From assembly GCA_004102805.1 (NCBI GenBank), contig SCEG01000006.1:28927-92926 (forward strand): a stretch of DNA of 64,000 bases, read 5' to 3'. The notes below the pieces were generated by a model. The model did not search any database, had not been told where the DNA came from, and saw only the letters and a list, made by a program, of their open reading frames with translations. This stretch comes from Muribaculaceae bacterium Isolate-002 (NCI) (lineage in GTDB: Bacteria > Bacteroidota > Bacteroidia > Bacteroidales > Muribaculaceae). A program made the translations under genes and the position numbers. Positions 27,783-37,054 of this stretch are shown piece after piece; position 1 is the stretch's first letter, and each line of letters begins with the position of its first letter.

Positions 27783-28265
27783 ATGAAAAAGCTACTTTAC
27801 CTATTAATTCTGGCATTACCTCTTGTTGTGATGAATTCATGCGATGATGACGACGATGTTCCCAATGTCTCACTGTCAGCAACGATAGATGGAGCCACCC
27901 GTGTCGACAATACTTTATATGTAGTCTCCGGTGAAACACTTGATATTGAATCAATCAATATAATTGACAATACTAAAAAAGGTGCTGTCATCGGCTCGGC
28001 AAGTTATTTCTGGGATTATTACCGACTTGGAGGTACGATTGTGGCCCCATACGGAATGGAGATTGACACCGATGATATTCCGTTGGGCAATCATCTGTTG
28101 CAAATCAAAGTGAGCATATATGCTGTAGATTATTCACCATGTATCGGATATATGGAGTATCCTGTCAAGATTGTCGCTTCAGAAGATGATATCCCTACTG
28201 ACGGCGAAATCGAACCGTCGCCTACATTAAATCTTGTAGTCACTACAGATGATGATGCCGACTGA
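27783..28265 (+). CDS. Small lipoprotein of unknown function
   Basis: A 160-residue protein with a clear lipoprotein signal peptide: MKKLLYLLILALPLVV then MNSC, giving Cys20 as the lipidation site. It is followed directly by a run of five aspartates (a +2 Asp is not read as a Lol avoidance signal in Bacteroidota with any certainty). The mature part has one beta-rich domain, possibly immunoglobulin-like, and an acidic C-terminus. I do not recognise a family. An in-frame ATG at 27747 lies directly after the clpB terminator stem and is rejected. The gene lies between two terminators and so is probably monocistronic. Confidence 0.72.
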   Translation: MKKLLYLLILALPLVVMNSCDDDDDVPNVSLSATIDGATRVDNTLYVVSGETLDIESINIIDNTKKGAVIGSASYFWDYYRLGGTIVAPYGMEIDTDDIPLGNHLLQIKVSIYAVDYSPCIGYMEYPVKIVASEDDIPTDGEIEPSPTLNLVVTTDDDAD

Positions 28266-28286
28266 TGATTGCTTTTTATAAAACCG

Positions 28287-28323
28287 GCCCTCTCGCCTTA
28301 AATAAACCGATAGGCGAGGGGGC
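28287..28323 (+). terminator. Terminator after the small lipoprotein gene
   Basis: GCCCTCTCGCCT (28287-28298) pairs with AGGCGAGGGGGC (28312-28323) with one T-G pair. The following T run is weak. Confidence 0.65.
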
Positions 28324-28438
28324 TTTGCGATTGGAGATATCAAAGCGAAAGGTAGCAGTATGAATCATGACAAGGCATGCCGAAAACAAGAAAAATTATT
28401 TTTATAAAATTATTTTTAAAAAAAAATGTTGCAAAAAT

Positions 28439-28469
28439 TTTGTCAGAATAAAAAATGTTACTACCTTTG
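28439..28469 (+). promoter_or_regulatory. Promoter of tRNA-Glu
   Basis: TTTG (28439-28442), a 19-base spacer and TACCTTTG (28462-28469) match the Bacteroidales promoter consensus exactly. The preceding sequence is A/T-rich, as in strong stable-RNA promoters. The tRNA begins 30 bases downstream. Confidence 0.8.
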
Positions 28470-28498
28470 TAGTGTCGAAAGCGAAGGCTTAGCTAAAT

Positions 28499-28571
28499 GG
28501 CGATTTAGTGTAGTGGCCTAGCACGCCACCCTCTCACGGTGGAGACCCGGGTTCGATTCCCGGATTCGCTA
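28499..28571 (+). tRNA. tRNA-Glu (anticodon CTC)
   Basis: A 73-base cloverleaf. The D stem pairs GTGT with GCAC. The anticodon stem CCACC/GGTGG encloses the loop CTCTCAC, giving anticodon CTC, which reads GAG. The T stem CCGGG/CCCGG encloses TTCGATT. The acceptor GGCGATT pairs with ATTCGCT, with a G-U at 1-72 and a U-U mismatch at position 6-67. CCA is not encoded, as usual in this phylum. It has its own promoter and terminator. Confidence 0.93.
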
Positions 28572-28580
28572 CTCGGCTGA

Positions 28581-28611
28581 AGCAGTTGTCAATTTGGCAG
28601 CTGCTTTTTTT
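28581..28611 (+). terminator. Terminator after tRNA-Glu
   Basis: AGCAGTTG (28581-28588) pairs with CAGCTGCT (28598-28605) with one G-T pair and runs into seven T residues. It begins nine bases after the tRNA end. Confidence 0.8.
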
Positions 28612-28648
28612 ATTTCATAAAAATCTTAACTGTATATACATTATTGAT

Positions 28649-30508
28649 ATGGCGGTACTGTTGCAAGTTGACAAACTTACAAAAAGTGTAGGTGACCGGT
28701 TGCTATTCGGAGATGTAACTTTTGGAGTCAATGAAGGTGACAAGATTGGCATAATAGCAAAGAATGGCACAGGCAAATCTACATTACTTCGCATAATAGC
28801 AGGAAAAGAAGCTGCTGACTCGGGAAGTGTGGTGCTGCGGACAGATATCAATATCGCCATCCTGGAGCAGACTCCTGTATTTGATGGTGACCCTACGGCT
28901 ATTGAAGCATGCATCGACCACACTACAACGCGCGGAAGTCTTATTCTAAGCTACGAGCAGGCTCTCGCTGACGACGACTCCGAAAAACTGCAGGAGCTGA
29001 TACCGCAAATTGATCAATTGCAAGCATGGGATTTGGAGGACAATGTGCGTCAGATGCTCACTCAGTTACATATTACAGATTTCAATCAGCGCATATCTAC
29101 CATGTCGGGCGGACAGCGCAAGCGCGTGGCATTGTGCCGTCTGCTTCTTGACAAGCCTGATGTCATTATTCTTGACGAGCCGACCAACCACCTTGATATC
29201 GCCACGATTGAATGGCTCGAAAGCTATTTGCATCATCAGCGAGTCACACTCATTATGGTCACTCATGACAGATATTTCCTTGATACCGTATGTGACAAGA
29301 TTATAGAGATTGACCGGCAACAGATTTTTACATATAACGGCAACTACGACTACTACCTGCGGCGGCGTCAGGAGCGTATCGAAGCGATGGCTGCCGAGCT
29401 GGCAAAGGTAAAAAACATTTTGCGACGTGAGACCGAGTGGATGCGACGCCAGCCGCAGGCTCGTGCCGGCAAGGCGAAATACCGTATTGATGCCTATTAT
29501 GATTTGAAAGAACGTTCGCGGATTGATCTCACTGAAAAGCAGGTAAATCTTAATGTTGATGCGTCATATATCGGTTCAAAAATATTTGAGGCAAAAAATG
29601 TGACTAAACGATTTGGTGACAAAGTAATTCTTGATGGCTTTAATTACACGTTTGCCCGCTACGAAAAAGTTGGTATAATAGGGGAGAACGGGGTTGGTAA
29701 ATCCACGTTTATAAAGTTGTTGCAAGGATTGATTATGCCTGATAGCGGCCGCTTCGATGTTGGTGAAACCGTGCGTTTCGGTTATTATAGTCAGGACGGG
29801 ATTAATTTTGATTCTGAGAAAAAGGTAATTGATGCCGTTACGGAGATAGCTGAGGATATTGTGGTCAACAATAAGCTGCACTTCTCTCCTATGCAGTTTC
29901 TGCAGCATTTCCTCTTCACCCCGGCCGACCAGCAGAAATATATTTATACGCTTTCAGGCGGCGAGCGAGCACGACTGCATCTCGCCGTGGTGCTCATGCA
30001 GTCACCTAATTTTCTTATACTCGACGAGCCGACAAACGACCTTGACATCGTAACGCTCGGTATTCTCGAAAACTATCTTGAGGATTTTGGCGGATGCCTC
30101 ATCATTGTTTCTCATGACCGTTTTTTTCTCGACTCCACGGTCGACCATCTCTTTGTCATGGAGGGTGATGGCAAGGTCAAAGATTTCCCGGGTACATATA
30201 CCGAGTATCGCCGTAGCAAAGAGGAAGAACGCCAGCGTCAACAGAAGGACAAACAGGCTGAAGCCATGCCTGTGCAGGTACGTCTACGAGCCGAGCGCCC
30301 ACGCAAACTATCATTCAAAGAACGCAAAGAGTTTGAATCACTGACAGCTGAAATAGCAACTTTAGAGGAAGAGAAAACACACCTTGAAAAGGTATTCTCC
30401 GGCACGGCCGAAAGCGATATCAACGAAGCCTCGCGCCGTTATGATGAAGTCAAAAACCTCATTGACGAAAAAGAACTGCGTTGGCTTGAACTTTCTGAAC
30501 TTGAGTGA
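28649..30508 (+). CDS. ABC-F family ATPase (Uup-like)
   Basis: Soluble tandem ABC ATPase of 619 residues, without transmembrane segments. ABC1 has AKNGTGKS (37-44), signature MSGGQRKRVA and Walker B VIILDEPTNHLD. ABC2 has GENGVGKS (345-352), LSGGERARLH and FLILDEPTNDLD. A basic linker (about 235-300, with RRETEWMRRQPQARAGKAKY) and a C-terminal coiled coil (about 555-619) fit the Uup branch of ABC-F proteins, which act at the ribosome E site or on DNA. I use ATG 28649. A TTG at 28586 lies inside the tRNA terminator. It follows the tRNA, but the terminator separates the two. Confidence 0.92.
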   Translation: MAVLLQVDKLTKSVGDRLLFGDVTFGVNEGDKIGIIAKNGTGKSTLLRIIAGKEAADSGSVVLRTDINIAILEQTPVFDGDPTAIEACIDHTTTRGSLILSYEQALADDDSEKLQELIPQIDQLQAWDLEDNVRQMLTQLHITDFNQRISTMSGGQRKRVALCRLLLDKPDVIILDEPTNHLDIATIEWLESYLHHQRVTLIMVTHDRYFLDTVCDKIIEIDRQQIFTYNGNYDYYLRRRQERIEAMAAELAKVKNILRRETEWMRRQPQARAGKAKYRIDAYYDLKERSRIDLTEKQVNLNVDASYIGSKIFEAKNVTKRFGDKVILDGFNYTFARYEKVGIIGENGVGKSTFIKLLQGLIMPDSGRFDVGETVRFGYYSQDGINFDSEKKVIDAVTEIAEDIVVNNKLHFSPMQFLQHFLFTPADQQKYIYTLSGGERARLHLAVVLMQSPNFLILDEPTNDLDIVTLGILENYLEDFGGCLIIVSHDRFFLDSTVDHLFVMEGDGKVKDFPGTYTEYRRSKEEERQRQQKDKQAEAMPVQVRLRAERPRKLSFKERKEFESLTAEIATLEEEKTHLEKVFSGTAESDINEASRRYDEVKNLIDEKELRWLELSELE

Positions 30509-30527
30509 CAGCAAGTTTCAATATATT

Positions 30528-30575
30528 ACATCGGCGGCCATCTGCTATATTGATAGACTGGATGACCGCCGATGT
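30528..30575. terminator. Convergent-gene hairpin, probable terminator
   Basis: ACATCGGCGG (30528-30537) pairs perfectly with CCGCCGATGT (30566-30575) around a 28-base loop that has further pairing. It lies between the convergent ABC-F and prs genes. T runs are short. Confidence 0.55.
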
Positions 30576-30600
30576 TATTTGATACTATCGTGGAATATCG

Positions 30601-31548
30601 CTACTTGATAAGATATTGCGAGGAGATTGACTGATATTCATGTACACGGCGTATTGTATCGGCAAACATGCGAGCGATTGACAGAACGGTAACTTTGCTG
30701 CAGTCTTTGTTGAAAGGAATTGAGTTTGTGAAAATCATTTCGGTCAGTCCGCTTTCATTTACGCGTTGGCTTGCCGGATCGCTCATGATTGCGTGAGAAG
30801 CGAGAGCCCTTACCGACTTGGCGCCCTCTGACAGCATCAGGTCAGCGGCCTTTGTGATTGTTCCCGCCGTATCCACCATATCGTCCACGAGAATTACATT
30901 CTTGTCTTTTACATCACCGATTACGGTCATGGTGGCTACGACATTTGCTTTCGCACGCTGTTTATGACAGAGCACCAGAGGCACATTGAGGTATTTGGCA
31001 TAGTTGTTGGCGCGTTTGGCTCCACCTACGTCAGGTGTGGCAATCACCATATTCTCAAGATTGAGAGACTGGATGTAGGGAATAAAAACAGATGAACCGT
31101 AGAGGTGGTCGACGGGAACATCGAAAAATCCTTGAATCTGGTCGGCGTGCAAATCCATTGTGATTACACGGTTGACTCCGGCAGCTGTGAGCAGATTTGC
31201 CACAAGTTTTGCGGCTATTGATACGCGGGGCTTGTCCTTGCGGTCCTGGCGTGCCCAGCCGAAATAAGGCATTACAGCTATAACTGAGCGGGCTGATGCT
31301 CGTTTGGCGGCGTCAATCATAAGTAACAGCTCCATAAGATTGTCGCTGTTTGGGAAAGTCGATTGCACAAGATAGACTTCGTGGCCACGGATTGACTCTT
31401 CAAACGATACCTCAAATTCTCCGTCAGCAAAGTGCTGGATGTTCATTTGACCGAGTTCTACGCCAAGCTCCTTACAGATTTCTTCTGCCATATAACGGGA
31501 GTTGGTACCGGAAAAAACCTTGAACGGGGGAAGTGATTTTGTACTCAT
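30601..31548 (-). CDS. prs: Ribose-phosphate pyrophosphokinase
   Basis: Makes PRPP from ribose-5-phosphate and ATP for nucleotide, histidine and tryptophan synthesis. The 315-residue cytoplasmic enzyme shows the N-terminal FADGEFEV, MPYFGWARQDRK (ATP site), MDLHADQIQGFFDVPVDHL and the PRPP loop VILVDDMVDTAGT, all in the normal order. It lies 52 bases after the amylase gene on the same strand; I see no promoter in that gap, so it may be read from the patatin-amylase transcript. Confidence 0.97.
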   Translation of the reverse strand: MSTKSLPPFKVFSGTNSRYMAEEICKELGVELGQMNIQHFADGEFEVSFEESIRGHEVYLVQSTFPNSDNLMELLLMIDAAKRASARSVIAVMPYFGWARQDRKDKPRVSIAAKLVANLLTAAGVNRVITMDLHADQIQGFFDVPVDHLYGSSVFIPYIQSLNLENMVIATPDVGGAKRANNYAKYLNVPLVLCHKQRAKANVVATMTVIGDVKDKNVILVDDMVDTAGTITKAADLMLSEGAKSVRALASHAIMSDPASQRVNESGLTEMIFTNSIPFNKDCSKVTVLSIARMFADTIRRVHEYQSISSQYLIK

Positions 31549-31600
31549 TGGATTTTTTATTGAGAATGATTGATTTAATATTGTCGGATAAAATTCAAAT

Positions 31601-33343
31601 TCAAGAATGGTTCTGATTTGTCTTGTTTTTACGTTTCTTCAGTCGGGGAGCGACGTTCTTATGCTCAATCTTCCATATCACAGCATTATATGGAGCGTCC
31701 AGATATGTCTTGAACGGGGCGTCTGAAGCAAATGCCTTCTCGGCGGAAATGCCTGAGAGCAATTCTGTAGCCTTGACAATGCCCTGAGGCATGTCGAGCA
31801 AATCAAATGCGTGTTGTGGAATGTTGATTTCGACCTCAGATGCTTTCTGGTCAAAATTTACCACAATAAGAAGGGTCACATCGTCATAACTGCGTAGAAA
31901 CGCATAATGCCGGTGAGGATTAAATTTCGGGTTGACGTAATTTACGTATGTCACATCAAAGAAACGCCCCATAGAAAGAGCTTTCTCATTATTACACATG
32001 CGCAATATCTTTCTGTAGTCGTCGTGCAACTGTTTCTCTTCGTCTGAGAGCATCCTGCCGTCACATTTGCCACGGTTACGCCAACGGCGCAATATGGAGA
32101 GTGACCAGAAGTCAAATATTGTGGTTCGTCCGTCCTGACCGCTGTAGCCTTCCGCGTCAAGAGCCTTCTCGCCGAGTTCCTGACCCATATATATCATATA
32201 TGGCCCGGTTGAAATCATTGTGCTTACAATCATTGACGGGAACACCAGTCTCGCATCATTGGCATATTGCGGCGAAGCAAAACGCTGCTCATCGTGGTTT
32301 TCCTGGAAATTGAGCATCTTGTCGGAAATCCCCTCAACAGTCTGCCAACACGATGTTATATTGGCCGCCGACACGTTGTGGCATTGTATGCCGCGCAACG
32401 TATCGTAGAGATTGACTTTGTCATACAGATAGTCAAAGCCGCCTATATTAATGAAATCACGATAGAGATGTATGTCATATATTTCGGCAATGAAAATAAT
32501 GTCGGGATAGCGCTCTTTCACATTGGCGATAGCCCATTGCCAGAACTCAAGAGGCACCATGTGTGCCATGTCGCATCTGAATCCGTCGACTCCCCTTGAG
32601 GCCCAGTAACGTAATATATGCAGCATCTTGAACCATACCGGAGGGATTGGATTGAAGTGATGCGAATGGTTGCCATAGTCAATCCCATAATTGAGCTTAA
32701 CCGTCTCATACCAGTCATACTGGTTGGGAAATGCGTTGAAACAGTCATTGCCCGACGCTTTTGCCGGAAACTCCACATACGCGTCATCGCCTTCCCCAAG
32801 ATCAATTGACGGAGAGAACTGCTGGCGGGTTATGTAATAGAAATCATTCGTAGGGGAGAAGAACATCGTGTGGTCATCATCCGCGCCAAGATCCTTTATG
32901 CCCGACGGCTTAGCGTCAGAATAATACTGACGCCCCACATGATTGGGTACAAAGTCGATTATTACCTTCATTCCCGCGTCATGCGTACGTTTGACAAGTG
33001 CGTCAAACTCGTCAAGACGATGCTCTACGTCAACTGCGATATCCGGATCGATATCATAATAATCTGTAATGGCGTATGGTGAGCCTGCTTTGCCTTTTAT
33101 AACATGACGGTTGTGGCGCGATATGCCGTATGCTGTATAATCCACATCGTGAGCATGCTCGATGACTCCGGTATACCATACGTGAGTGGCACCGAGATCC
33201 TTTATGCTTCTCAGCGTGGTCGGAGTGATATCGTTCATTTTGCCAGACCCGTTCTGTTCGATTGTTCCGTTAGGTACGCAATTCGCGTTATCGTTGGCAA
33301 ACAGACGCGGAAGCATCTGATATATGATTGGCTTGGTTTTCAT
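31601..33343 (-). CDS. Cytoplasmic alpha-amylase family (GH13) glycosidase
   Basis: A 580-residue GH13 enzyme acting on alpha-glucans or short malto-oligosaccharides. The four conserved regions are present: I, DFVPNHVG; II, GVDGFRCDMAH with the nucleophile Asp; III, FIAEIYD with the acid/base Glu; IV, NFQENHDEQRF with the third acid. No signal peptide or carbohydrate-binding module is seen, so it probably works in the cytoplasm on stored or imported glucan. A Lys/Arg/Asn-rich tail ends the protein. Its ATG overlaps the patatin stop in the pattern ATGA, which indicates coupled translation. Confidence 0.92.
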   Translation of the reverse strand: MKTKPIIYQMLPRLFANDNANCVPNGTIEQNGSGKMNDITPTTLRSIKDLGATHVWYTGVIEHAHDVDYTAYGISRHNRHVIKGKAGSPYAITDYYDIDPDIAVDVEHRLDEFDALVKRTHDAGMKVIIDFVPNHVGRQYYSDAKPSGIKDLGADDDHTMFFSPTNDFYYITRQQFSPSIDLGEGDDAYVEFPAKASGNDCFNAFPNQYDWYETVKLNYGIDYGNHSHHFNPIPPVWFKMLHILRYWASRGVDGFRCDMAHMVPLEFWQWAIANVKERYPDIIFIAEIYDIHLYRDFINIGGFDYLYDKVNLYDTLRGIQCHNVSAANITSCWQTVEGISDKMLNFQENHDEQRFASPQYANDARLVFPSMIVSTMISTGPYMIYMGQELGEKALDAEGYSGQDGRTTIFDFWSLSILRRWRNRGKCDGRMLSDEEKQLHDDYRKILRMCNNEKALSMGRFFDVTYVNYVNPKFNPHRHYAFLRSYDDVTLLIVVNFDQKASEVEINIPQHAFDLLDMPQGIVKATELLSGISAEKAFASDAPFKTYLDAPYNAVIWKIEHKNVAPRLKKRKNKTNQNHS

Positions 33344-34149
33344 TTAATAATCTGATTTGTTTTGTATTGGTCGGATAACGGCCAAGATTTTAAGGCGCTT
33401 TTTGCAGCGGCATATCCTCTTATATAAACCTGCTGTATTTCTTTAAGATTAAAAACTTTATATGATGCAATCTCCGGAGTTTCCACCGCGAGGTCGCATA
33501 ATTTCATGTCATCTTTGACATTTGCTCTAAGCATCAGGTGATATGTGCGAAGCGCTATGTCCATCACGCTGTTCCTTGTATTGCGGTCAGGTAACGGACT
33601 GCAGTTGACCCCTATCAGACAATCGCATTTGTCTCTCAGCATCCATGACGGCATATTGCGCAAGACACCTCCGTCCACATATCTGACACCTCCGATTTCT
33701 ACCGGCCGGAATAATATCGGGATACTGCATGATGCCGCGACAGCCTCGACAATATCTCCTTTATCAAATATCGTGGCGGTGCCGTGATCCAGATCTGTCG
33801 CGCCAATATATAAAGGTATGGGTAACTCGCCGATGTCAGAATAATCGCCGAGAGCATGTCTCAGGAAACCTTTAAACTTGTCAATTTTGAAAAATCCACC
33901 CCCTTTGACCGTAAGTTCACAGAAATCACGAAATTTGGCATCTGTAAACAATTTTATCATTTTAGACAACGGAACCCCCGCTGCATATAGAGCCGCCACT
34001 ATCGCACCGGCACTTACCCCGGCTATGATGTCTGGGCGGATACCGTTCTCCTCCAATGCCTTAAGCGCTCCTACGTGGGCAAAACCTCTTGCTCCACCTC
34101 CGCTCAATGCAATGCCTATCCGATAGGGTTTGGGACTGGTTAATGTCAT
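33340..34149 (-). CDS. Patatin-like phospholipase
   Basis: A 269-residue patatin-family acyl hydrolase with a Ser-Asp dyad. The oxyanion motif GGGARGFAHVG is near residue 17, the nucleophile is in GVSAG (about 44-48), and the catalytic Asp is in DGGVLRN (about 155). No signal peptide, transmembrane helix or outer-membrane POTRA/barrel part is present, so it is a stand-alone cytoplasmic RssA/YchK-type enzyme. The four-base overlap with the GH13 gene is unexpected for unrelated functions. It is divergent from valS, with its own -7 box. Confidence 0.92.
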   Translation of the reverse strand: MTLTSPKPYRIGIALSGGGARGFAHVGALKALEENGIRPDIIAGVSAGAIVAALYAAGVPLSKMIKLFTDAKFRDFCELTVKGGGFFKIDKFKGFLRHALGDYSDIGELPIPLYIGATDLDHGTATIFDKGDIVEAVAASCSIPILFRPVEIGGVRYVDGGVLRNMPSWMLRDKCDCLIGVNCSPLPDRNTRNSVMDIALRTYHLMLRANVKDDMKLCDLAVETPEIASYKVFNLKEIQQVYIRGYAAAKSALKSWPLSDQYKTNQIIK

Positions 34150-34168
34150 CGGTCTCTGATATTTTTTG

Positions 34169-34176
34169 CAAATTTA
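34169..34176 (-). promoter_or_regulatory. Putative -7 box for patatin-amylase
   Basis: The minus strand reads TAAATTTG, 20 bases before the patatin ATG. No -33 TTTG is visible. Confidence 0.45.
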
Positions 34177-34200
34177 CATTTTTATTTTCATATTTTCAGC

Positions 34201-34229
34201 CAATATTCAGTTAAAATGGGCAATATTCA
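34201..34229. repeat. Short direct repeat in the patatin-valS intergenic region
   Basis: CAATATTCA occurs at 34201-34209 and again at 34221-34229, 20 bases apart and so about two helical turns. It lies just upstream of the valS -7 box. This spacing would place two protein monomers on the same DNA face. Confidence 0.35.
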
Positions 34230-34244
34230 TTGCAAATATTTTTG

Positions 34245-34252
34245 TAAATTTG
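34245..34252 (+). promoter_or_regulatory. Putative -7 box for valS
   Basis: Plus-strand TAAATTTG, 88 bases before the valS ATG. A leader hairpin (AAACCGG at 34269-34275, CCGGTTT at 34280-34286, loop TTGT) follows about 17 bases downstream. Confidence 0.5.
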
Positions 34253-34340
34253 CGGACTGATAACCGACAAACCGGTTGTCCGGTTTATTTTATATCCGGA
34301 TTAGGATAACTTATTAGTTTATACACATCATTTTATAGCA

Positions 34341-36962
34341 ATGGAAGAATTAGCCACGAAGTATAATCCTTCGGAAGTGGAGGATAAATGGTATGACTAT
34401 TGGATGACTCACGAACTGTTTCGCTCGGTGCCTGACGCACGCGAGCCCTACACGATAGTAATACCCCCTCCAAACGTTACAGGCGTGCTCCACATGGGAC
34501 ACATGCTCAACAATACTATTCAGGATATCCTTACACGTCGCGCCAGAATGGAAGGCAAAAATGCACTGTGGGTGCCTGGCACCGACCATGCTTCTATTGC
34601 TACCGAAGCAAAAGTCGTGGCGAAACTGGCCTCTGAAGGTATTAAGAAAAGCGACCTCACCCGCGAAGAGTTTCTTAAGCATGCATGGGCATGGACTGAA
34701 AAGCATGGCGGAATTATCCTGCAGCAGCTCCGCAAACTCGGCGCATCATGCGACTGGAGCCGAACAGCCTTTACAATGGACGAGCTTCGTTCGAAAAGCG
34801 TCATAAAAGTATTTGTCGACCTGTTCAACAAAGGACTTATCTATCGTGGAGTGCGTATGGTCAACTGGGATCCGGCAGCACAGACCGCCCTGTCTGATGA
34901 AGAAGTGATTTATCAGGACGAACATTCAAAACTTTTCTATCTGCGCTATAAAGTAGTCGGAGAGGACAACAAATACATCATCGTAGCCACTACTCGACCA
35001 GAAACCATACTTGGTGATACCGCAGTATGTGTCAATCCCAACGACGAACGTTATTCCTGGCTCAAAGGAAAACGCGTCATCGTGCCTCTTGTTGGAAGAG
35101 AAGTGCCGATAATCATGGACGAATATGTCGAGATGGAATTCGGTACGGGCTGCCTTAAAGTAACTCCGGCTCACGATGTCAATGACTACATGCTCGGAGA
35201 AAAATACAACCTGCCATCAATTGACATCTTCAACGACAACGGCACGATATCCGAAGCCGGAGGCATGTATGTAGGCAAAGATCGTTTCGACGTGCGTAAA
35301 GAGATTATTGATGACCTCAAAAAAGCCGACCTCGTGGAAAAAATCGAGGACTACGATAATAAGGTGGGATATTCCGAGCGCACGAAAGTAGTCATCGAGC
35401 CAAAACTCTCCATGCAGTGGTTCCTTAAAATGGATAAACTCACTGTTCCGGCACTCAATGCGGTAATGGACGATGACATCAGGTTCTTCCCGTCAAAATT
35501 CAAAAACACCTACCGTCACTGGATGACCGACACCAAAGACTGGTGCATATCCCGTCAGCTATGGTGGGGGCACAATATCCCCGCATGGTATCTTCCTGAA
35601 GGCGGATATGTGGTGGCCGAAACTGAAGAAGAGGCTTTGAGTCTGGCACGTGAAAAAAGCGGAAACAGCGACCTGCAGCTCAGCGACCTGCGTCGCGACG
35701 AAGACTGTCTCGACACTTGGTTCAGCTCATGGCTATGGCCGATAACCCTGTTTAACGGCATTTTGGATTCCGACAACGAGGAACTCAGATATTATTATCC
35801 GACCTCCGACCTCGTTACCGGCCCCGACATCATATTCTTCTGGGTAGCGCGAATGATTATCGCCGGATATGAGTTCATCGACGAAAAACCGTTCAAGAAT
35901 GTATATTTTACCGGAATTGTCCGCGACAAAATCGGACGGAAGATGTCTAAGCAGTTGGGTAATTCGCCCGATCCGCTCGACCTTATCGCCACCTATGGTG
36001 CTGACGGCGTTCGCATGGGCATGATGATGTCAGCGCCGGCAGGCAACGATATCATGTTCGATGACAAGTTGTGTGAGAACGGACGAAACTTCTGTAACAA
36101 GATATGGAATGCATTCCGCCTTGTCAAGGGATGGGATGTTGCCGAATGCGACCGGCCGGAAAGCTCGCGTATGGCGGCAGAATGGTTTGAAGCAAAATTG
36201 TCTGCGACCATTGCGGATGTCAATGACCTCTTCACTAAATTCCGTCTGTCAGAGGCCCTGACCGCCATATACAAATTGTTCTGGGACGAATTTTCTTCTT
36301 GGTATCTCGAAATGATAAAGCCCGCCTACGGACAGCCTATTGACAAAGTGACATACGAGGCAACACTCGGCTACTTTGACTCATTGCTTCGTCTGCTTCA
36401 CCCCTTCATGCCATTTATTACTGAAGAGCTCTGGCAACATCTCGCCCAACGTCGCGAGGGAGAGTCAATAATGTACGCCTCTATGCCTCAGTCAGGAGAT
36501 GGCAATGAAAATATCCTCGCACTTATGGAGACAACAAAAGAAGTGATTACCGGGGTGCGTGGCGTGCGCGCTGCTAAAAACATCCCGATGAAGGATATGC
36601 TGACACTCAACGTGATTGCCGACAATGCAGGCATGTCTGTCAGCCTCGTAAAAAAACTTGCCAATGTCGAGACTGTCAATTATAGTGCCGCAAAAGATGC
36701 TGCAGCGGTAAGCTTCATGGTAGGCACTACGGAGTTTAACATTCCTCTGTCAGGCAAAATTGATACCACTGCCGAGATTGAACGGCTTCGTAAGGAAGAA
36801 GCTTATCTTGAAGGATTCCTTGCGAGCGTAATGAAAAAACTTTCCAATGAACGCTTTGTCAGCAATGCTCCGGCTGCCGTAGTCGAAAGCGAGAAAAAGA
36901 AACAGGCCGATGCCGAAAGTAAACTCGCTAATATTCGTGCATCTATCGCGGCTCTTTCATAA
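34341..36962 (+). CDS. valS: Valyl-tRNA synthetase
   Basis: Class I aminoacyl-tRNA synthetase charging tRNA-Val. The 873-residue protein shows [16 protein letters not shown] with the HIGH motif as HMGH (51-54), the CP1 editing domain (about 200-330) with [14 protein letters not shown], and the KMSKS loop as [10 protein letters not shown] (about 532-541). The anticodon-binding domain and a C-terminal coiled coil (about 810-873) complete it. It stands alone with its own promoter and a strong shared terminator. No T-box is present, as expected outside Firmicutes. Confidence 0.98.
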   Translation: MEELATKYNPSEVEDKWYDYWMTHELFRSVPDAREPYTIVIPPPNVTGVLHMGHMLNNTIQDILTRRARMEGKNALWVPGTDHASIATEAKVVAKLASEGIKKSDLTREEFLKHAWAWTEKHGGIILQQLRKLGASCDWSRTAFTMDELRSKSVIKVFVDLFNKGLIYRGVRMVNWDPAAQTALSDEEVIYQDEHSKLFYLRYKVVGEDNKYIIVATTRPETILGDTAVCVNPNDERYSWLKGKRVIVPLVGREVPIIMDEYVEMEFGTGCLKVTPAHDVNDYMLGEKYNLPSIDIFNDNGTISEAGGMYVGKDRFDVRKEIIDDLKKADLVEKIEDYDNKVGYSERTKVVIEPKLSMQWFLKMDKLTVPALNAVMDDDIRFFPSKFKNTYRHWMTDTKDWCISRQLWWGHNIPAWYLPEGGYVVAETEEEALSLAREKSGNSDLQLSDLRRDEDCLDTWFSSWLWPITLFNGILDSDNEELRYYYPTSDLVTGPDIIFFWVARMIIAGYEFIDEKPFKNVYFTGIVRDKIGRKMSKQLGNSPDPLDLIATYGADGVRMGMMMSAPAGNDIMFDDKLCENGRNFCNKIWNAFRLVKGWDVAECDRPESSRMAAEWFEAKLSATIADVNDLFTKFRLSEALTAIYKLFWDEFSSWYLEMIKPAYGQPIDKVTYEATLGYFDSLLRLLHPFMPFITEELWQHLAQRREGESIMYASMPQSGDGNENILALMETTKEVITGVRGVRAAKNIPMKDMLTLNVIADNAGMSVSLVKKLANVETVNYSAAKDAAAVSFMVGTTEFNIPLSGKIDTTAEIERLRKEEAYLEGFLASVMKKLSNERFVSNAPAAVVESEKKKQADAESKLANIRASIAALS

Positions 36963-36981
36963 TAGCCGATTGCGATAACAT

Positions 36982-37039
36982 AAAAACAAGAGGGAAATGT
37001 ACGCCGGATAACGGCGCTATCATTTCCCTCTTGTTTTTA
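36982..37039. terminator. Strong bidirectional terminator after valS
   Basis: An 18-base perfect stem: AAAAACAAGAGGGAAATG (36982-36999) pairs with 37021-37038. A nested GCCG/CGGC hairpin fills the loop. A and T runs at both ends suit both convergent genes. Confidence 0.92.
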
Positions 37040-37054
37040 TTGATTGGTGCTGAA

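Noticed and set aside
34201..34229. CRISPR-like array from the CAATATTCA repeats
   Set aside because: Only two copies of nine bases, and no cas genes anywhere in the window.
34253..34340. T-box riboswitch before valS
   Set aside because: No T-box core or specifier loop; T-boxes are essentially absent from Bacteroidota.
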